A model generated the notes under the pieces. The model saw only the letters and a program-made list of their open reading frames with translations. It did not search any database and had not been told where the DNA came from. A program made the position numbers and the translations under genes. DNA of 64,000 nt. Origin: Planctomycetaceae bacterium (lineage in GTDB: Bacteria; Planctomycetota; Planctomycetia; Planctomycetales; Planctomycetaceae). This document shows positions 50,128 through 58,945 of this stretch, one piece after another (positions within the stretch are counted from its first letter, which is position 1; each line of letters begins with the position of its first letter). The stretch spans positions 1 to 64,000 of the forward strand of contig JAWKUA010000005.1 of assembly GCA_041398785.1 (NCBI GenBank), read 5' to 3'.

Positions 50128-53100
50128 GCCGTGACCTCCAGGCTGACGGACGTAACCAGGTTTCTGCGATCCACGGGCATCGCGTCGTCGACAAGATCCC
50201 AGTTGCGGTCGCGCTGTAAATCGGCCGCCACCAGCCGTGACGATCGCGGAATGAATACGATGCCGTCGAACTTCCAATCGGGGCCGATGTCCACAGTGAC
50301 GGACCAGGGCGACGTCGCTCGAGCCGACATCACCATCGCGACACGACCGGCCGACACGACGGGGATCAGCGACTTCAGGCTGGCGTTTTCGCTCATCCAT
50401 CGCAGCTGCTCCGCTGCGGGGCCAGGCTGATCGACGGCAGGCACCAGCTTCAGCACCAGCGAACCTCCCGCGCGGCCAGCGCTGGCGAACGACACGTGCA
50501 GCATCGACGCGTGTTCGAACAGCTCCGCGCCGGGCAGACTGTCCATCGGGCTGACAGCCAGATCGAATCCGGAACACACGCCGACAACGCAGCCGTGTCC
50601 GACGAATTGCCGGCTGCCGACGGCCAGCAGAATCGATTCGCGTTCGACACCGACCGCAGTCGGTTCATTCGAACGGCCCTCGCCGATCAGCACGGCTCGC
50701 GCGGCCTTCGACGACAGCTTCAGAGCCGCGGAACCTCGCACCGTCGAATCGGTCACAACGGCGCCGCCGCGATCGAATAAGATGGCGCGAGTTGACTGTT
50801 CACCGCTGAACTGCAGCGACCCGCCGCGCGGCTCACCTCCGAGTTCGATCATTGACACCTGGCCGGCGGGAACTCGCAACGCGGCCTGGAACCGGTCGCG
50901 CACTCCGTCCTGCGGCGTCAGCGTCGTTTGTTTCAGCAACGTCGGCGGCGTCAGCGTTTCCATCTGCCGTTTCTGCACAGGTTCGTTGGAACGCGTCGGC
51001 AGAGTTCTCAGTTGGACCGCAAACATTTCGGCGGGTCGAGCGGGCGACGCAGGCGGTGACATCACGGGAAAATCGCCCGCACCGATTCCGGCAACCGTCA
51101 GCACGATTCCGGCAGACAGCTTTGACAGCCGCTGCAGTTCCGCCGTTCGAAGATTCACAGTCAGCGGCCGACGCTTACGGGCTCGCAGGTCCGCCAGAGC
51201 TGCGCTGCGGCGTTGGATGCCGGAAGACAACTTCAGAGTGATGGCAGCAGCATTGCCGAACGAATAACGCTGTTTGATCGCCCCCAGCGAAACTCCGCCG
51301 CCGACAGGTGCCCCCAGCGGGACGGGGTACGAATCGTCCGGGTCCGAAGGTTCTCCCGTCGGTGCCGTCAGCGGCGGGGTCGCGGGAATGACAGGTTCGT
51401 ACCGGACGATCATGCCTTCGATCAGTGCGATCGACGGCTCGTTCGTCTTGATATTCGAAATCGTGTCACGTTCGCTGACCTGCGCTTCGGGCACAGGATC
51501 ACCGAAGTTCGCCTGCGGAAAATAGTCGGCAAGCCACTGACGTTTTGCCTGGTTGATCTTCGATGCACCGATGGCCAGGGTTGTCGGTCGATCGAGCCAG
51601 TTGCTGCCCGGTCCGGTGCATAACGGCAGATCGATTTCTCCGCTGATTGAAGGCAGCGGATCCGTCGACGTGTCGAGCTTTCCGATCGGCAAACGGGTGC
51701 GTACCAGAAAACTGAATTCCGGAGCCAGCCGCACCGGCTGGGCTGGGTCGAGTCCTTCCTGCTTTTCCTTGTCCTCATCATCCGGCGGCAGTTTGCCGGA
51801 ACGTCCCGTGAGGAACTCAACGCGAAACAATCCCGCGCCGGCCGCCGTGCTGAACGCCGCCGTACGAGCACCACCGTTCCACGACGTGGCCGGAACGCCG
51901 ATCTGTCGACTAAGAAAATCGGACAACGGCGGAGGAGGAGGCTCATGCTGCTTCTTGCCAAAGTCCACGTCGAACTCGACCAGTGCAAGGTCGATCCTGG
52001 CGTTACCGCCGAATTCCGGAGTCCAGACATCCAGATCGACACCGATTTCGTGCCTGCCGAAGAACACAAACCAGATGTGAACACCCAACCTTGCGCGCAG
52101 GAAGAACGGATCCCACTTCATCAGCACATCGACATAGACGTCCAGGCCGGCTTCGATACCTGCGAACTCGCCCCACAGCGAAACCTTCGCTCCGGCCATC
52201 AGCGCCTGCGGTGTGCAGCAGAAAAACGTTTCCACCGACAGATGCACAACGCTGTAGATGACGGCCTTCGCGCCAACGCGAATCAGTTCCGGATAATGTT
52301 CCGGCTTTGCGAACAGCGGGTGATAGCCGCCGATGGAAAACAGAAAGTCGCCCTTGTGAGGTTCCCGGTACCAGGCGCACAGCGCGAAGTCGCCCTGCAG
52401 ACTGAAGATGTCGCGGTGAATGACGTAGCTGTTCGGCGACAGCCGCGCCCGCATGATGAATTTCTCTTCGTCCGCCGTGACCTCAATGCCGATTTCGAAA
52501 TAACACAGCGGCTCAATGCCGAAGGACGCCATGCCGAGAATTTGAATCGAGAACCCGCGGCCGAATCCGATCGCCACAACAACTTTGCCGTTGATGAAAC
52601 CGAACGCCGTGAACTGAATGCCGCCGGCAATCCAGTTCTGCCCCTTCACCGCGGCAAAATGCACGCTCAGCGATTTCAGGTCTTCCGCCGCATTGCCACC
52701 GCCGATCGAAATCTCGCCCCGCATGACTTTCAGAAACGGATGATCGAGCAGAAGTCCGGGAGCCGGCAACGATCGATTGAATCCAAAACCACCGGCGACT
52801 CCGGTGATGAAGAACCACGGTGGTCCGCCCAGCGGTGCCACAAGCGACGCGAAGATGAACAGCGATGCAGTATCGTCCGGAAGCTGCGTGTATCCGCCGA
52901 TCGCCGACAGTTCAAAATACCCGGCGACGGACACCACCGCGCCGCCTACGTAGTCGGTCTGGCCGTTGTTTTCGACGGCGGCGAAGAATCCCGCCAGTCG
53001 CAGCACGCCGGTGTCCATCGACAGACCAAGGCCGTGCAGGAACGGTTCCACGTCTCCGTCGCCGAAACGAAATCTGAGCCCCAGTTCATAGGCGGCCACC

Positions 53101-54686
53101 GCAATCGGCCCGAGTTCGAAGCCCAGATCAAGTCCGACGGCCATCGATTCTTCGCGCACGTCCACGAGCAGCGCCGCGATTTCCAACGGGCCGATCGTGC
53201 GCTGGATCGGGATCTTTCCGCCGCCTGTCACCTTAAGCGAACCGGGCGCGGCGTACGTTGCCGACAGATGGAATCCCGGCATCGGCCGCATGTCGGGAAT
53301 CAGCGAGGCAACAATCCCGGACCCGTTGCCGGTGTTGCTCAGCCGCAGATTCTCAAACCCCAGCGTGAATCCGTCCAGCACGGTCGCCGACGACGGATTG
53401 ACGGTGACTCCGCCCTTCAGCCGTCCCACGAAGATTGGTACGTCTTCGTCTTCAATCGGACCGAACTCGACACCAACAACGACCTTCCCGTTCTGGACAC
53501 CGATGTCCAGCGACGCGTCCGAAGACAGAGCCAGCTCGATCTCCTGTCCCTGCCCGGCGACGCCCGCGACTCTTGTCAGCAGGACAACAGCATCCGGACT
53601 GCCGCCGGTCACTTCCGCGTTGATGAAGTCCGCCGCGGTTGTGATCAACTGGCCGAGATCCGTGTTCGGCGCGGCGGCTTTCAATGCCCAGATGACGATG
53701 TCGCCCAGCAACTGCTCAGGAGCATTCGCTTCCGGCGGAAACACGATGTTCAGCGCGGGAGTGCCCAGCACGAACTCCGGCGGCTTGCCGGTTTCCAGCC
53801 GCAATGACAGATCATAGTTGCCGTCAAACCCGGCAAGTCCGGATCCCACGACGGTTGTGCGCAACAGACTCAGTTTGAAGCCCGCACCGTCGACGGCGGC
53901 CGTCAGCAGTTCATTGCCAATCGAAAGTCCGGCCCCCGCGGCGATGAACTGCACAATGTCATGCCAGCTTGCATCCAGATTCGGGCGCGTAAACGTAGCG
54001 CCGTCGAAGCGTCCCAGCGGAATGCGGCACGTGCGAGCCGGAGCGGTCGTTTCCAGATCGAGAACCAGCGTGAAGGTGTTCGCCGGTTCGCTCGGCGGAG
54101 TCAGCAGACCGACCCAGGCACCATTCGTCCCGGTCGGTCGAGCGTAGTTGCCCGCGGCATCGGCCAGCACGGGCGGCACACCGGCCTGCGGGGCACCTGT
54201 CAGCGGAAAGAAGAACGATCCGTCGAGAAAACTGGGATTCTCGTTGCCCGTCAACAAGGCTCGCAGATGCCACAGGAACGTCAGCGCACCGGTGGCGCTG
54301 TTGTTGGTGGTCAGCACCGTAGATCGCCATGCGTCGAAGTTGGGAGGAGTCTTCATCGGCGCGACCAGCGGAAACGCGGCAATCACGCCCGCCGGATCTC
54401 CGAGCATTGGAAACAGGTGGTTATTGATCCGTTTGAAGAATTCCTCGTTGGCCGCAGCACGCTGCGCGATCCACGACTTCAGCACATACACCGCCAGCCG
54501 CGCGGCGTCCCAGGCAATCAGTGGATTCGGAAAATCAAGCTGGCGCGAATCGCTCGCCGATCGGCTGGCCTTCAGACCGATCGTGTTTGCGGCCGTGCCG
54601 ACTTCCCCCGTCAATTCACCGGATGCCAGGAAGTCGGGAACCGGAAACGCACCGCTGAATACGACCTGTCCAAGCTGCGGAGTCAC
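50124..54686 (-). CDS. Giant DUF6603-like beta-rich protein (~1520 residues)
   Basis: The longest gene in the window and the only member of the operon with a family I can suggest. The middle (residues ~640-1010) has long runs of hydrophobic/polar beta strands: LGLRFRFGDGDVEPFLHGLG, FFAAVENNGQTDYVGGAVVS, PPWFFITGVAGGFGFNRSLP, SIGGYHPLFAKPEHYPELIR, MAGAKVSLWGEFAGIEAGLD and LGVHIWFVFFGRHEIGVDLD. This matches what I remember of DUF6603 (motifs 'GGFGYNR' and 'GGYHPxF'). The N-terminal third is alpha/beta, the last ~400 residues mixed. The GTG at 54686 overlaps the upstream stop as GTGA; alternatively the 122-residue gene and this one are a single protein split by a frameshift. No signal peptide or TM helix. 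A long beta groove or tube is an inference. Confidence 0.8.
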   Translation of the reverse strand: MTPQLGQVVFSGAFPVPDFLASGELTGEVGTAANTIGLKASRSASDSRQLDFPNPLIAWDAARLAVYVLKSWIAQRAAANEEFFKRINNHLFPMLGDPAGVIAAFPLVAPMKTPPNFDAWRSTVLTTNNSATGALTFLWHLRALLTGNENPSFLDGSFFFPLTGAPQAGVPPVLADAAGNYARPTGTNGAWVGLLTPPSEPANTFTLVLDLETTAPARTCRIPLGRFDGATFTRPNLDASWHDIVQFIAAGAGLSIGNELLTAAVDGAGFKLSLLRTTVVGSGLAGFDGNYDLSLRLETGKPPEFVLGTPALNIVFPPEANAPEQLLGDIVIWALKAAAPNTDLGQLITTAADFINAEVTGGSPDAVVLLTRVAGVAGQGQEIELALSSDASLDIGVQNGKVVVGVEFGPIEDEDVPIFVGRLKGGVTVNPSSATVLDGFTLGFENLRLSNTGNGSGIVASLIPDMRPMPGFHLSATYAAPGSLKVTGGGKIPIQRTIGPLEIAALLVDVREESMAVGLDLGFELGPIAVAAYELGLRFRFGDGDVEPFLHGLGLSMDTGVLRLAGFFAAVENNGQTDYVGGAVVSVAGYFELSAIGGYTQLPDDTASLFIFASLVAPLGGPPWFFITGVAGGFGFNRSLPAPGLLLDHPFLKVMRGEISIGGGNAAEDLKSLSVHFAAVKGQNWIAGGIQFTAFGFINGKVVVAIGFGRGFSIQILGMASFGIEPLCYFEIGIEVTADEEKFIMRARLSPNSYVIHRDIFSLQGDFALCAWYREPHKGDFLFSIGGYHPLFAKPEHYPELIRVGAKAVIYSVVHLSVETFFCCTPQALMAGAKVSLWGEFAGIEAGLDVYVDVLMKWDPFFLRARLGVHIWFVFFGRHEIGVDLDVWTPEFGGNARIDLALVEFDVDFGKKQHEPPPPPLSDFLSRQIGVPATSWNGGARTAAFSTAAGAGLFRVEFLTGRSGKLPPDDEDKEKQEGLDPAQPVRLAPEFSFLVRTRLPIGKLDTSTDPLPSISGEIDLPLCTGPGSNWLDRPTTLAIGASKINQAKRQWLADYFPQANFGDPVPEAQVSERDTISNIKTNEPSIALIEGMIVRYEPVIPATPPLTAPTGEPSDPDDSYPVPLGAPVGGGVSLGAIKQRYSFGNAAAITLKLSSGIQRRSAALADLRARKRRPLTVNLRTAELQRLSKLSAGIVLTVAGIGAGDFPVMSPPASPARPAEMFAVQLRTLPTRSNEPVQKRQMETLTPPTLLKQTTLTPQDGVRDRFQAALRVPAGQVSMIELGGEPRGGSLQFSGEQSTRAILFDRGGAVVTDSTVRGSAALKLSSKAARAVLIGEGRSNEPTAVGVERESILLAVGSRQFVGHGCVVGVCSGFDLAVSPMDSLPGAELFEHASMLHVSFASAGRAGGSLVLKLVPAVDQPGPAAEQLRWMSENASLKSLIPVVSAGRVAMVMSARATSPWSVTVDIGPDWKFDGIVFIPRSSRLVAADLQRDRNWDLVDDAMPVDRRNLVTSVSLEVTA

Positions 54687-55051
54687 CGGCCGGCAATCTG
54701 AATCAGCCGGGCCAGCGTCGCCAACGTGATCTGCTGTCCAGCAACCGGCACGTTCGCCTTTGCTCCAAGACCGATCTGCAGCGGACCAGCCTTCGTCCAC
54801 GCGAACCCGAGACCAACGCTGTTCGTGTCGACAACCGGTTCCCAGTTCGCGGCAGAGTTGAACTCACCCGTCGGCGCAGGCCGTTCCAGCAACGCCCGCA
54901 CCAGAGCCCCGATACGTTCGCGTTCGGCTGGGAGAGCGTTCAGCGAATTTCCGAACGGGTCGCCGAACCAGCTCCAGTCGACCTCGCCGCTTGCCTTGAA
55001 CAGCCCCAGCAGGTGCCCGAGTTCCACCAGAGCAACGTCGAACGCAGCCAT
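54683..55051 (-). CDS. Unknown-operon protein of 122 residues (possibly N-terminus of the DUF6603-like protein)
   Basis: ATG at 55051, sharing its A with the stop of the 160-residue gene (TGATG), AGGAG nine bases upstream. MAAFDVALVELGHLLGLFKA is a helix; later ALPAERERIGALVRALLERP and GLGFAWTKAGPLQIGLGAKA lead to ITLATLARLIQIAGR. No family known. Its stop overlaps the GTG of the next gene. Because a single deleted base would fuse it in frame (…IQIAG-PVTPQLGQ…), it could be the real start of the giant protein. Confidence 0.75.
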   Translation of the reverse strand: MAAFDVALVELGHLLGLFKASGEVDWSWFGDPFGNSLNALPAERERIGALVRALLERPAPTGEFNSAANWEPVVDTNSVGLGFAWTKAGPLQIGLGAKANVPVAGQQITLATLARLIQIAGR

Positions 55052-55533
55052 CAGATCTCTCCTGCAACAACGCTGACGTCGATTCCTTCCGGTGACGCTG
55101 TAAAGCCTCGCAGCGTGAGCGGCTCATTCGCAAATTGCCGACGCGCTGTCTGCAGCGCAATCTGGATCGCATCCTGCACAGCGTCCCAAACGACTCGCTG
55201 CAGGTCGTCCCCCCAGACTTCAGCCAGCATTGCGGTTTCGCGGTCGGCGGCATTGATGCGGGCTGCGGCCGAGATTCCGTCGGCCTCATTCGGAGTGCCA
55301 AGGAAGTAGACGATTTCCAGCGAACGGCGGCCGGTCTGTTCCGTCTCAAGCAGCAGACCAACAACCAGCCAGCCGTCCAGCAGCCGCGCCTGAGTGCGGT
55401 CGGCGTGGATCAGCACGGCGTGCGATCCTGATTGCCAGACAACGCGTCGAGCGTTCGCGTTCAGTCCCAGAAGACGCTGGCGGACACGGAGCTGAACGTC
55501 CCGTGCCGAGATCGTCAACAACACGACATCCAC
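55051..55533 (-). CDS. Unknown-operon protein of 160 residues, first gene
   Basis: The start at 55533 is a GTG (VDVVLLTISARDVQLRVRQR) preceded by GGGGG about 8 bases upstream. It continues LLGLNANARRVVWQSGSHAV, LDGWLVVGLLLETEQTGRRS, LEIVYFLGTPNEADG and ends FTASPEGIDVSVVAGEI. No signal, no membrane helix, no known motif. It is the promoter-proximal member of the operon and leads into the 122-residue gene by a one-base stop/start overlap. Confidence 0.72.
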   Translation of the reverse strand: MDVVLLTISARDVQLRVRQRLLGLNANARRVVWQSGSHAVLIHADRTQARLLDGWLVVGLLLETEQTGRRSLEIVYFLGTPNEADGISAAARINAADRETAMLAEVWGDDLQRVVWDAVQDAIQIALQTARRQFANEPLTLRGFTASPEGIDVSVVAGEI

Positions 55534-55928
55534 GGCAACACCCCCCGACCAGAAAGAACGAGGAACGCAACACACGAACACGCACTGTTAAACAAGTCAC
55601 TGCTGCGCATCCTATCGCTAATCCACGTGAACACAAGCCCACCATTGACGGCAGGAAATCCCGGATGGCGGTCCTCGGTGCAGGGCGGCAAAAGTGTCGG
55701 ACGAGATCATTGCACCCGGCGACATCCTGCACCGGCCCGGCGCACGGAATAAGGACCTGACGCGGGTCGGCTTGCGTCGAATGCGGAAAAGCGTCTTGTC
55801 ACAGAATCGCGTGGCGCCGAGGCCGTGGTTGCATGACTCTCTGCGATTGGAAAACTGTGTGTGCAGCGGGCGTCTCGACAAACTGCGGTCGTTCCGCCAC
55901 GATGGAGGTTTCAGGAGAACCGCCGATC
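55534..55928. other. Divergent intergenic region upstream of the unknown operon
   Basis: About 395 bases between the operon (minus) and the LamG/DUF1592 gene (plus). The stretch near 55580-55640 is relatively A/T-rich for this genome and is the likely place for the operon promoter. I found no convincing -35/-10 pair, operator palindrome or RNA element. Confidence 0.45.
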
Positions 55929-58634
55929 ATGACCGGACGAAAGCACTCACGAAGTTTCATGTGGATTCTGGCGGTCGGAATGCTGCTGAGTGGCGTCTCG
56001 CGGCCTGCCGTCGCTGCCGATGAAACGGCCGCCACATCGAACGATCAGCCACAGCGTGTGCAATCGGGACTGCTGGCGATCTACGATTTTCGGATGGAAG
56101 CTGGTGACATTGTCAGCGATCGTTCCGGAGCCGTGCCGCCGACGGATCTGAAAATCGCCAGTGTCGACGCCGTCCGCCGATCAGACGGGGCGCTTGAGAT
56201 CGTCGGCGAAACCATCATTCGTTCCGCAGCTCCTCCGCGGCGTCTGATTGAAGCGATTCGGCGAACCGGCGAATTGACGATCGAAGCGTGGATTCGTCCG
56301 GCCGACGCTTCGCAAAAGGGACCGGCGCGAATTGTGACACTGTCAAAAAACGGCAGCGAACGTGACTTCACGCTGGGGCAGGACGGAAACCGCTACGACA
56401 TCCGGCTGCGCACTCGCGAAACCAGCACCAACGGCATTCCGTCCGTCAGTTCGCCGCCGCAGAGTCTGACCGCGGAAGTGACTCACGTTGTCTACACGCG
56501 CAGCCTGTCCGGCGAGGCTCGCATCTTTCTGAACGGGGAACTCGCCGAACAGGGACACGTCTTCGGACGCACCTCCAACTGGAATGATTCCTACCTGCTG
56601 GCTCTGGCGAATGAACATTCCAACGATCGGCCGTGGAAGGGCACGTATTACCTGGTGGCCGTCTACAGCCGCGATCTGCTGACCGAAGAAGTGGTGCAGA
56701 ATTTTCGAGCGGGCCCTGACGCCACAGCGGTTCCTGTCCAGCCGCTGGCGCGCGACGAACGAGCACACGTCTTCGAAACTCAGGTGGCTCCGCTGCTGGC
56801 GAAGCACTGTCTGGAATGTCACGACGCGGCGAACAGATCCGGCGGGCTGAATCTTTCCCGGCAAAAGTCGGCGCTGGCTGGTGGAGACAACGGCCGCGTG
56901 ATTGTTCCCGGAATGGCCGCGAGCAGTCCGTTGTGGGCGGCGGTGGAAAGTGAATCGATGCCGCTGGAACGTGCGCCTCTGTCGTCGGAAGAAAAGCAGA
57001 TCCTGCGCCAATGGATCGACGACGGAGCTTCCTGGACGCTGGACACGATCGATCCGGCCGTCTACGCCCACGACGGTCCGGCCGGCGAGAACTGGCTGCG
57101 GCGGCTGACAATTCCGGAATACATCGAATCCGTTCGCAGCACCGTCGGCGTTGATATTTCGAAGGAAGCCCGCGAACTGCTGCCACCCGATCTGCGTGCC
57201 GACGGATTCAGCAACACGGCTTACAACCTGAATGTGGATCTGAAGCATGTCGACGCCTACGGCCAGCTCGCTCAGGTCATTGTCGAACGCATGGACATCA
57301 ACGCGTTTGCTTTGAAGTTTTCGTCATCGCGACGCTTTACCGACGATGACATGGGCGACCTGATTTCCCGGATGGGCCGCTGGCTGTTGCGCGGCCCGCT
57401 GGACGATCGGGAAGTGATCGCCTTCCGCGGAATTTCCACAACGACGGCCAGCACCGGCGGCGACTTTGAAGAGGCTGTCGGTTTGATTGTCGAAGCCATG
57501 CTGCAGTCGCCGCGATTTTTGTATCGCATGGAAACTCAGGCCGGTGACGGTGAACGCTGGCCGGTTTCGGAATTCGAACTGGCGTCACGGCTGAGCTACA
57601 CGATCTGGGGAGGACCGCCGGATCAGGAACTTCTGCGAGCCGCCGACATGGGAGAACTCGACGGTGAAAACATCCGCCGGCAGATTGATCGCATGCTGGA
57701 CGATCCGCGAGCCGTCACGCGTTCGCTGCAATTCGCTTCCGAATGGCTGAACCTGACTCGGCTCAACAACCTGCAGCCGAACCGCGACAGGTTCCCCGAC
57801 TGGAACGCCGCGCTGGCCGATGACATGCGACGGGAAACTCTGGCGTTTTTCGAGGACGTCGTGTGGACGCAGAACCGTCCGCTGTCCGATCTGCTGAATG
57901 CTCAGGTCACGTTTCTGACGCCGCGGCTGGCGAAGTTCTACAACATCCCTAACGCCGACTCCCTGCGCGAAGGCGGTGAGTCCGCGGCTGATGATGTCGT
58001 GGCAAGATACGATGTGTCGTCAGTGCCGGGCCGCGGCGGCCTGCTGACTCACGGCAGCATTCTGACTGTCGGCGGTGACGATGCGTCGATGGTTGCACGC
58101 GGTCTGTTTGTGATGCATGACCTGCTGCGGGGAGTTGTCAGGGATCCTCCGCCCTGCGTCGACACGACTCCCGTTCCGACGAAAGCCGGACTGACGCAGC
58201 GCGGGATCTCCGAAGGTCGACTGGCCAACGGAAGTTGCCGCGGCTGTCATGTGAAGTTCGAACCACTGGCCTTCGGTCTCGAAAACTTCGACGGCCTGGG
58301 AGCGTTTCATGAACAGGACGAACACGGCAACGTCCTGCGTTCAGACGGAGAAATCCTGTTTCCCGGAGCCGAAGCGCCGGTGGCGTACTCCACTGCCGCC
58401 GACCTGGCGGACCTGCTGGCGGCCAGTGATCGCGTTAAGGAAACGATCACCTGGAAGCTGACACAATTCGCTCTCGGCCGCCCGCTGACCTCCGCAGATG
58501 CTCGCACCGTGAACGAAATTCACCGGCAGGCACTGGCAAACGGCGGCACGTACCGGAACCTGCTGACCGAAATCCTGATGAGCGACCTGGTGCAGATGAC
58601 GGCGACCGAAGTCATGCGTCCCGCCGAGCAGTAA
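55929..58634 (+). CDS. LamG - cytochrome C - DUF1592/DUF1588/DUF1585 exported protein
   Basis: About 901 residues. A signal peptide (MWILAVGMLLSGVSRPAVAA) is followed by a LamG-like jelly roll at ~residues 55-215 (GLLAIYDFRMEAGDIVSDRS, LTIEAWIRPADASQKGPARI, ARIFLNGELAEQGHVFG). Next comes a planctomycete cytochrome motif AKHCLECHDAANRSGGLNLS (CxxCH), then DUF1592 (SPRFLYRMETQAGDGERWPV, FELASRLSYTIWGGPPDQEL). DUF1588 follows (GGLLTHGSILTVGGDDASMV, SCRGCHVKFEPLAFGLENFD with a second CxxCH), then DUF1585 (WKLTQFALGRPLTSADA). This is a typical planctomycete exported haem protein, possibly acting on carbohydrates via LamG. The ATG at 55929 follows AGGAG by about 11 bases. It is divergent from the unknown operon and monocistronic. 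Confidence 0.92.
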   Translation: MTGRKHSRSFMWILAVGMLLSGVSRPAVAADETAATSNDQPQRVQSGLLAIYDFRMEAGDIVSDRSGAVPPTDLKIASVDAVRRSDGALEIVGETIIRSAAPPRRLIEAIRRTGELTIEAWIRPADASQKGPARIVTLSKNGSERDFTLGQDGNRYDIRLRTRETSTNGIPSVSSPPQSLTAEVTHVVYTRSLSGEARIFLNGELAEQGHVFGRTSNWNDSYLLALANEHSNDRPWKGTYYLVAVYSRDLLTEEVVQNFRAGPDATAVPVQPLARDERAHVFETQVAPLLAKHCLECHDAANRSGGLNLSRQKSALAGGDNGRVIVPGMAASSPLWAAVESESMPLERAPLSSEEKQILRQWIDDGASWTLDTIDPAVYAHDGPAGENWLRRLTIPEYIESVRSTVGVDISKEARELLPPDLRADGFSNTAYNLNVDLKHVDAYGQLAQVIVERMDINAFALKFSSSRRFTDDDMGDLISRMGRWLLRGPLDDREVIAFRGISTTTASTGGDFEEAVGLIVEAMLQSPRFLYRMETQAGDGERWPVSEFELASRLSYTIWGGPPDQELLRAADMGELDGENIRRQIDRMLDDPRAVTRSLQFASEWLNLTRLNNLQPNRDRFPDWNAALADDMRRETLAFFEDVVWTQNRPLSDLLNAQVTFLTPRLAKFYNIPNADSLREGGESAADDVVARYDVSSVPGRGGLLTHGSILTVGGDDASMVARGLFVMHDLLRGVVRDPPPCVDTTPVPTKAGLTQRGISEGRLANGSCRGCHVKFEPLAFGLENFDGLGAFHEQDEHGNVLRSDGEILFPGAEAPVAYSTAADLADLLAASDRVKETITWKLTQFALGRPLTSADARTVNEIHRQALANGGTYRNLLTEILMSDLVQMTATEVMRPAEQ

Positions 58635-58719
58635 CGGCGAATGGTCAACTTGTTAGAACCGCGGATGAACTTTCACCTTCCCGCGCAGTGGGTCGATGGC
58701 GAAATCGGCGTTCAGCCGA

Positions 58720-58850
58720 TTCGACTCGGGGAGGGTCGTTCGCAGGGGACGCGACTTGCGACGTCACTCGCCGTTCCCGGCCCTCCCCTCGTCGATCCGC
58801 TGAACACGGATCAACTTCGACCCTCCCCGGCTTCGCCAGGAGGGTGATGA
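58720..58850. repeat. Diverged family C hairpin repeat
   Basis: GGGGAGGGTCG near 58730, GGCCCTCCCCTCG near 58780 and ACCCTCCCCGGCTTCGCCAG then GAGGGT at 58820-58845 repeat the scheme of the family C pair at 23235-23391, with a different loop (GGCTTCG). It lies between the DUF1592 gene and the SDR gene; no gene in the 310-base gap. Confidence 0.65.
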
Positions 58851-58945
58851 ATCCTGCTTCATGTTTGATGGTATCGTTTCAATGGTCACTCGCCCATCAG
58901 TGAAGTGCGTCCTGCAGAGCCCGCCGGTTCGCTTCGAGACGATTG

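Noticed and set aside
51945..53807. 620-codon open frame antisense to the DUF6603-like gene
   Set aside because: Composition is Arg/Gln/His-rich with no domain-like pattern, while the other strand shows good coding sequence.
43933..55533. Phage tail or extracellular contractile injection system
   Set aside because: No sheath, tube, gp25/baseplate spike, tape-measure or AAA ATPase can be recognised, and the giant gene resembles DUF6603 rather than a tape measure.
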